From NCBI GenBank assembly GCA_035765045.1, contig DASTYI010000036.1, forward strand, positions 1 through 14,714: a DNA stretch of 14,714 nt. Direction: 5' to 3'. Both the position numbers and the translations under genes were made by a program. A model generated the notes under the pieces. It worked only from the letters and a program-made list of their open reading frames with translations. It did no database searches and was not told the origin of the DNA. The DNA is from Iamia sp035765045 (lineage in GTDB: Bacteria > Actinomycetota > Acidimicrobiia > Acidimicrobiales > Iamiaceae). This document shows, one piece after another, positions 11,702 to 14,714 of this stretch; position 1 is the first letter of the stretch; the number at the start of each line of letters is the position of its first letter.

Positions 11702-12294
11702 CCGAGCGGACCGACGGGGCGGTGAACCCGTCCGATGCCGAGGTGATCGTCCGGTCGCGGACCGAGCCGGCGGTGTTCGGCGAGGTCTTCGACCGCCACG
11801 CCGACGCCGTCTTCGGCTTCTTCGCCCGCCGGGTGCCCCGCTCCGAGGTGCCCGACCTGGTGGCCGAGACCTTCCGCCTCGCCTTCGACACCCGGGCCCG
11901 GTTCGACGCCGAGCGGGTCCGGGCCCGGCCCTGGCTCTACGGCATCGCCACCAACGTGCTCCGCCACCACCTGCGGGGCGCCCGCCGCCACCAGGCCGCC
12001 CACCTCCGCCTGGCCGCCCCGCCCGACGACGCCGAGGGGGGCGAGGCCGCCGTGGTCGACGCCGTCGACGCCGCCGCCTCGTGGCCGGCGGTGGCCGCCG
12101 CCCTCGACCGCCTGGCCGAGATCGACCGCGAGGCGCTGCTGCTCCTCGCCTGGGACGACCTGTCCTACGCCGAGATCGCCGAGGCCACCGACGTCCCCGT
12201 CGGCACCGTCCGCTCCCGCCTCAACCGGGCCCGCCGCCAGCTGCGCGCCGGGCTGGCCCGCACCCCCGATCCCCAGGAGCCCGATCATGGATGA
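11698..12294 (+). CDS. ECF-type RNA polymerase sigma factor
   Basis: A 198-residue extracytoplasmic-function sigma factor that would direct RNA polymerase to a stress or envelope regulon. Region 2 spans about 27-95 (VFGEVFDRHADAVFGFFARRV, DLVAETFRLAFD, ARPWLYGIATNVLRHHLRG). Region 4 spans about 135-187 (LDRLAEIDREALLLLAWDDLSYAEIAEATDVPVGTVRSRLNRAR), including the helix-turn-helix. There is no region 3, as expected for the ECF group. The start follows from the beginning of homologous sequence and the ATGA overlap with the small leader ORF. Its end overlaps the next gene by 8 bases (ATGGATGA), the classic arrangement for a sigma factor and its membrane partner. Its target promoters cannot be named from this window. 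Confidence 0.92.
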   Translation: MTERTDGAVNPSDAEVIVRSRTEPAVFGEVFDRHADAVFGFFARRVPRSEVPDLVAETFRLAFDTRARFDAERVRARPWLYGIATNVLRHHLRGARRHQAAHLRLAAPPDDAEGGEAAVVDAVDAAASWPAVAAALDRLAEIDREALLLLAWDDLSYAEIAEATDVPVGTVRSRLNRARRQLRAGLARTPDPQEPDHG

Positions 12295-13366
12295 GCTCGC
12301 CGTCCTGACCCGCCACCGGCCCGACCCGGCCCCGCCGACCGCCGCCGAGCGCGACGCCATCCGGGCCCGGGTCATGGGCCACGTCAGCGGGGCCGACCCG
12401 GCCGGGGCGCCCGTCGCCCCCGACCGCCTCCTCGTCGACCTCGGGGCCCCGCCCCGGCCTACCCGCCGCCGGCTGGCCCGGGCCCTCGTCGCCGCCGCCG
12501 CGGCCGCCATCGTGGTCGTCGCCGTCGTCATGGCCCGCTCCGGCGGTGAGCCCGACGGCACGCCGGTCACCACCCCCGAGCGGGAGGAGCTGCCCGCCGT
12601 CCCCTATCCGGCGCCGCCGTTCACCGTCGAGGTCGCCGTCGCCGGCGAGAGCACCGGGGGGAGCGCGCCCCGCCGCGTCGAGGGCCGCATCACGCTCCAC
12701 CGCCTCGACGACGAGACGGTGATCGCCGACCACACCGCCTGCGAGGGCTGCGACGCCACCTCGCTGATGCTGAACCTGGGCGACCGGCCCCGCGACGGCA
12801 CCGTCGCCGAGGTCCGGGCCGCCGTCGAGGCCCTGTTCGACTCGGACCACCCGCTGTCGCGGTTCGAGGTGATCATCGGCGGCCTGATGGACCCGGCGTC
12901 GAGCCCGGTCGTGCGGTCCGAGCTGCTCCGGGCCCTGCGGTCGACCGAGGGCCTGGAGGTCACCGAGGGCGTCACCACCGCCCTGGGCGACGTCGGCACC
13001 CGCTACGCCCTGGCCGAGGCGATGTTCGGCGAGTACTCGATCGTCGTCGACCCGACCGACGGCTACGTGTACGAGGTGGCGTCGACCTCGGAGCCGCAGA
13101 CGGGCCCCGAGGCCCCCGACGAGATCAGCTCACCGGCCGGCTGGTTCGCGCCCGACGGCCGCCTGGTGACCGTGTCGACCATCGGCCGGCCCGTCCCCGC
13201 CGACGCCGTCCCGGCCGAGATGGCCGACCTGGCGACGTCGGTCCGGGAGACGTCGGCGGCCCGGCCCGGCGGGTGCAGCAGCGGCTCCGGCAACGACCGG
13301 AGCGGCGCCGGCCAGGTCCCCCCGGTGCCCCCCCACCTGGCCTACGCCTACTGCCCACGACCCTGA
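12287..13366 (+). CDS. Single-pass membrane protein paired with the ECF sigma factor (CU044_5270-like)
   Basis: A 359-residue protein with a cytoplasmic N-terminal part (1-62), one transmembrane helix (about 65-83) and a large outer domain. The opening MDELAVLTRHRPDPAPPTAAERDAIRARVM resembles proteins called CU044_5270 family, often encoded directly after ECF sigma factors in actinobacteria. Position and topology suggest an anti-sigma or sensor role. No zinc-binding anti-sigma HxxxCxxC motif is seen in the cytoplasmic part. The outer domain contains a CxxC (Cys152, Cys155) plus Cys330 and Cys356, which might form disulfides. AGGAG at 12275-12279 lies 7 bases before the ATG. Translation should be coupled to the sigma gene through the 8-bp overlap. 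The signal sensed is unknown. Confidence 0.82.
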   Translation: MDELAVLTRHRPDPAPPTAAERDAIRARVMGHVSGADPAGAPVAPDRLLVDLGAPPRPTRRRLARALVAAAAAAIVVVAVVMARSGGEPDGTPVTTPEREELPAVPYPAPPFTVEVAVAGESTGGSAPRRVEGRITLHRLDDETVIADHTACEGCDATSLMLNLGDRPRDGTVAEVRAAVEALFDSDHPLSRFEVIIGGLMDPASSPVVRSELLRALRSTEGLEVTEGVTTALGDVGTRYALAEAMFGEYSIVVDPTDGYVYEVASTSEPQTGPEAPDEISSPAGWFAPDGRLVTVSTIGRPVPADAVPAEMADLATSVRETSAARPGGCSSGSGNDRSGAGQVPPVPPHLAYAYCPRP

Positions 13367-13382
13367 GGCCCGGCGGGGACCG

Positions 13383-14129
13383 TCAGGTGACGTGGACCAG
13401 GTCGAGCACCGCCTCGGCCCGGTCCCCGTCACCGACGACGTCGACCGTCGCCAGCGGGACCCGGTGCCACAGCGCCAGGAGGAGGTCGCCGGCCGGGCCC
13501 CGCAGGGCGGCATCGCCCTTGGCGTGGGCCCGCTCGACCTCGGGGCCCTCGGCCGCCAGCCGCACGATCCACTCGCCGGCGACGTCGGTGCAGTGCACGT
13601 GGAGCGAGGCCCCGACCAGCGCCGCCGGCACCCCGTCGCCCCGGACCATGGTCGAGCGGTGGACCCACAGGGCGAACCACTCGTCGATCCCGTCGGCGGC
13701 CAGGTCGGCGGGGATCGGGGTGGCGGCGCCCGGGGTGATGGCGTCCTCGGCGTCCCAGCGGTGGACGACGATCTCGTGGGCCTGGCGGCGGAACCAGAAG
13801 GCGACGTCGGCGGGGCCGGCGAAGGTCGCCGCCGGCTCGGACGGGTCGTGGCGGTCGAGCTCGGCGACCAGGCCGTCGACCGCCTCGGCGTACCAGGGGA
13901 GGATCGCCTCGCCCTGCGGCGGCCGCGGCCCGGCGTCGGCCTCGCCCCCGTCGGGTCCGAGGGCGAGGAAGGACGTGGCCCAGCGGTGGACGCGACCGGT
14001 GTGGCCGATCAGCCGCTCGACCGTCCACCCCGGGCACGACGGCACGTCCGCCCCCAGCCCGGAGGCGGGGACGGCGGCGAGGGCGGCGCCCTCCCGGACG
14101 ATGGCGGCACGGTGCTCGGCGGGATCCAC
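13383..14129 (-). CDS. Maleylpyruvate isomerase-family (MDMPI/DinB-like) mycothiol-dependent enzyme
   Basis: A 248-residue protein with an N-terminal four-helix metal-binding MDMPI domain (about 1-155) and a C-terminal MDMPI_C domain (about 160-248). Typical motifs are VPSCPGWTVERLIGHTGRVH (29-48) and RRQAHEIVVHRWDAE (114-128). His43, His118 and His123 are the probable metal ligands, with Glu119 next to them. Characterised relatives use mycothiol, for example to isomerise maleylpyruvate, but most members have unknown reactions, so a specific substrate should not be assumed. A GTG two codons earlier (14133-14135) is possible. I prefer the GTG at 14127-14129 because TAGGTT lies 6 bases before it, which fits a leaderless start, while the earlier GTG would abut the -10. 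It is convergent with the sigma-operon membrane gene, 16 bases apart. Confidence 0.88.
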   Translation of the reverse strand: MDPAEHRAAIVREGAALAAVPASGLGADVPSCPGWTVERLIGHTGRVHRWATSFLALGPDGGEADAGPRPPQGEAILPWYAEAVDGLVAELDRHDPSEPAATFAGPADVAFWFRRQAHEIVVHRWDAEDAITPGAATPIPADLAADGIDEWFALWVHRSTMVRGDGVPAALVGASLHVHCTDVAGEWIVRLAAEGPEVERAHAKGDAALRGPAGDLLLALWHRVPLATVDVVGDGDRAEAVLDLVHVT

Positions 14130-14135
14130 GGCCAC

Positions 14136-14141
14136 AACCTA
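14136..14141 (-). promoter_or_regulatory. Candidate -10 element of the MDMPI-family gene
   Basis: TAGGTT on the minus strand (TANNNT), 6 bases before the preferred GTG start at 14129. It decides between two in-frame GTG codons. No clear -35 was found. Confidence 0.4.
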
Positions 14142-14209
14142 CGACGGGGGTCCGGACACCGACCGCCGTCATCCTGCCCAGGCGTTTCGTGGGCGCTCCC
14201 GGGCGGGCG

Positions 14210-14215
14210 TAGGGT
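14210..14215 (+). promoter_or_regulatory. Candidate -10 element of a leaderless carboxylase transcript
   Basis: TAGGGT (TANNNT) sits exactly 7 bases before the ATG at 14223. There is no Shine-Dalgarno at usable spacing, so leaderless initiation is likely. The divergent gap to the MDMPI gene is 93 bases from the preferred start. Confidence 0.55.
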
Positions 14216-14222
14216 CCAGCGC

Positions 14223-14714
14223 ATGACCGTGCACCCGCTCAGCGAGCAGATCGCCGACCTGGCGAAGCTCAAGGAGGAGGCCCGCCAGCCCGGGTCCGAG
14301 CGCTCCGTCCAGCGCCAGCACGACCGGGGCAAGATGCTGGCCCGGGAGCGCATCGAGTACTTCCTCGACGACGGCTCGTTCCACGAGCTCGACATGCTGG
14401 CCCGCCACCGCAACCCGGCGATCCCCGAGCGCCCGCTCACCGACGGCGTGATCACCGGGTGGGGCACTGTCGACGGCCGCAAGGTCTTCGTCTTCAGCCA
14501 GGACTTCACGCTCTTCGGCGGCGCCCTCGGCGAGGTCTTCGCCGAGAAGATCCACAAGGTGATGGACCTCGCCCTCAAGGTCGGCGCCCCGGTCATCGGC
14601 CTCAACGACGGCGCCGGCGCCCGCATCCAGGAGGGCCCGGTCAGCCTGGCCTCCTACGGCGGGATCTTCTACCGCAACGTCAAGGCCTCGGGCGTCACCC
14701 CGCAGATCAGCGTG
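14223..14714 (+). CDS. Acyl-CoA carboxylase carboxyltransferase (beta) subunit, 5' part
   Basis: The first 164 codons of a biotin-dependent acyl-CoA carboxylase beta subunit (propionyl- or acetyl-CoA carboxylase, PccB/AccD type), cut by the window edge; full members are about 510-530 residues. It would transfer carboxyl from carboxybiotin to an acyl-CoA, giving methylmalonyl- or malonyl-CoA. Visible family segments are RGKMLARERIEYFLDDGSFHELD (about 36-58), LTDGVITGWGTVDGRKVFVFSQD, FGGALGEVFAEKIHKVMDLA and APVIGLNDGAGARIQEG (about 122-138), the last being in the acyl-CoA-binding half with the Gly-rich oxyanion region. Whether it prefers propionyl-CoA cannot be decided here because the specificity-determining part lies beyond the window. 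The alpha (biotin carboxylase) subunit is not in the window. Confidence 0.93.
   Translation, partial: MTVHPLSEQIADLAKLKEEARQPGSERSVQRQHDRGKMLARERIEYFLDDGSFHELDMLARHRNPAIPERPLTDGVITGWGTVDGRKVFVFSQDFTLFGGALGEVFAEKIHKVMDLALKVGAPVIGLNDGAGARIQEGPVSLASYGGIFYRNVKASGVTPQISV

Overview
This 14.7 kb window is very GC-rich, with G or C at almost every third codon position. It looks like a chromosomal segment of a high-GC actinobacterium. The taxon markers are a mycobacterial LigC-type ATP-dependent DNA ligase, a mycothiol-dependent maleylpyruvate isomerase-fold enzyme, an actinobacterial-style acyl-CoA carboxylase beta subunit, an ECF sigma factor paired with a membrane protein, and several apparent leaderless starts (TANNNT 6-8 nt before ATG/GTG). 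An acidimicrobial lineage (Iamia-like) is my guess from style and is not shown by a marker. No rRNA, tRNA, CRISPR array, transposase or phage gene was seen.

Layout. 1-4049: a short-chain dehydrogenase (+), a convergent and slightly overlapping CNNM/CorC-type membrane protein (-), then a divergent cytoplasmic gamma-glutamyltransferase-family enzyme (+). 4051-4106: a long hairpin repeat directly after the GGT stop; its right half recurs at 1-32. 4143-7999: a probable operon of a 23-codon leader ORF, a second CNNM/CorC protein, an array of three 60-bp palindromic repeats, a third CNNM/CorC protein, and a stand-alone 5'-3' exonuclease whose ATG overlaps the preceding stop. 8000-8558: non-coding, with a hairpin cluster (likely terminators) and then a regulatory region. 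8559-9695: a lipoprotein of the PQQ-dependent glucose/sorbosone dehydrogenase family, flanked by a perfect 16-bp inverted repeat. 9696-9854: a palindrome-rich convergent intergenic region. 9855-11548 (-): LigC ligase coupled to a small anchored exported Cys-containing protein. 11642-13366 (+): a 19-codon leader ORF, an ECF sigma factor and an anti-sigma-like membrane protein, all overlapping. 13383-14129 (-): the MDMPI-fold enzyme. 14223 to the edge (+): the start of an acyl-CoA carboxylase carboxyltransferase subunit.

The genes are mostly ordinary housekeeping or accessory actinobacterial genes. The unusual content is non-coding: two families of intergenic palindromic repeats, one of them apparently inserted in the middle of an operon; a 16-bp inverted repeat bracketing one gene; and two short candidate leader ORFs that end on, or just before, the start signals of the next gene. 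No complete new multi-gene system is evident. The three CNNM/CorC paralogues within 6.2 kb, with the repeat array between two of them, are the most distinctive gene arrangement.
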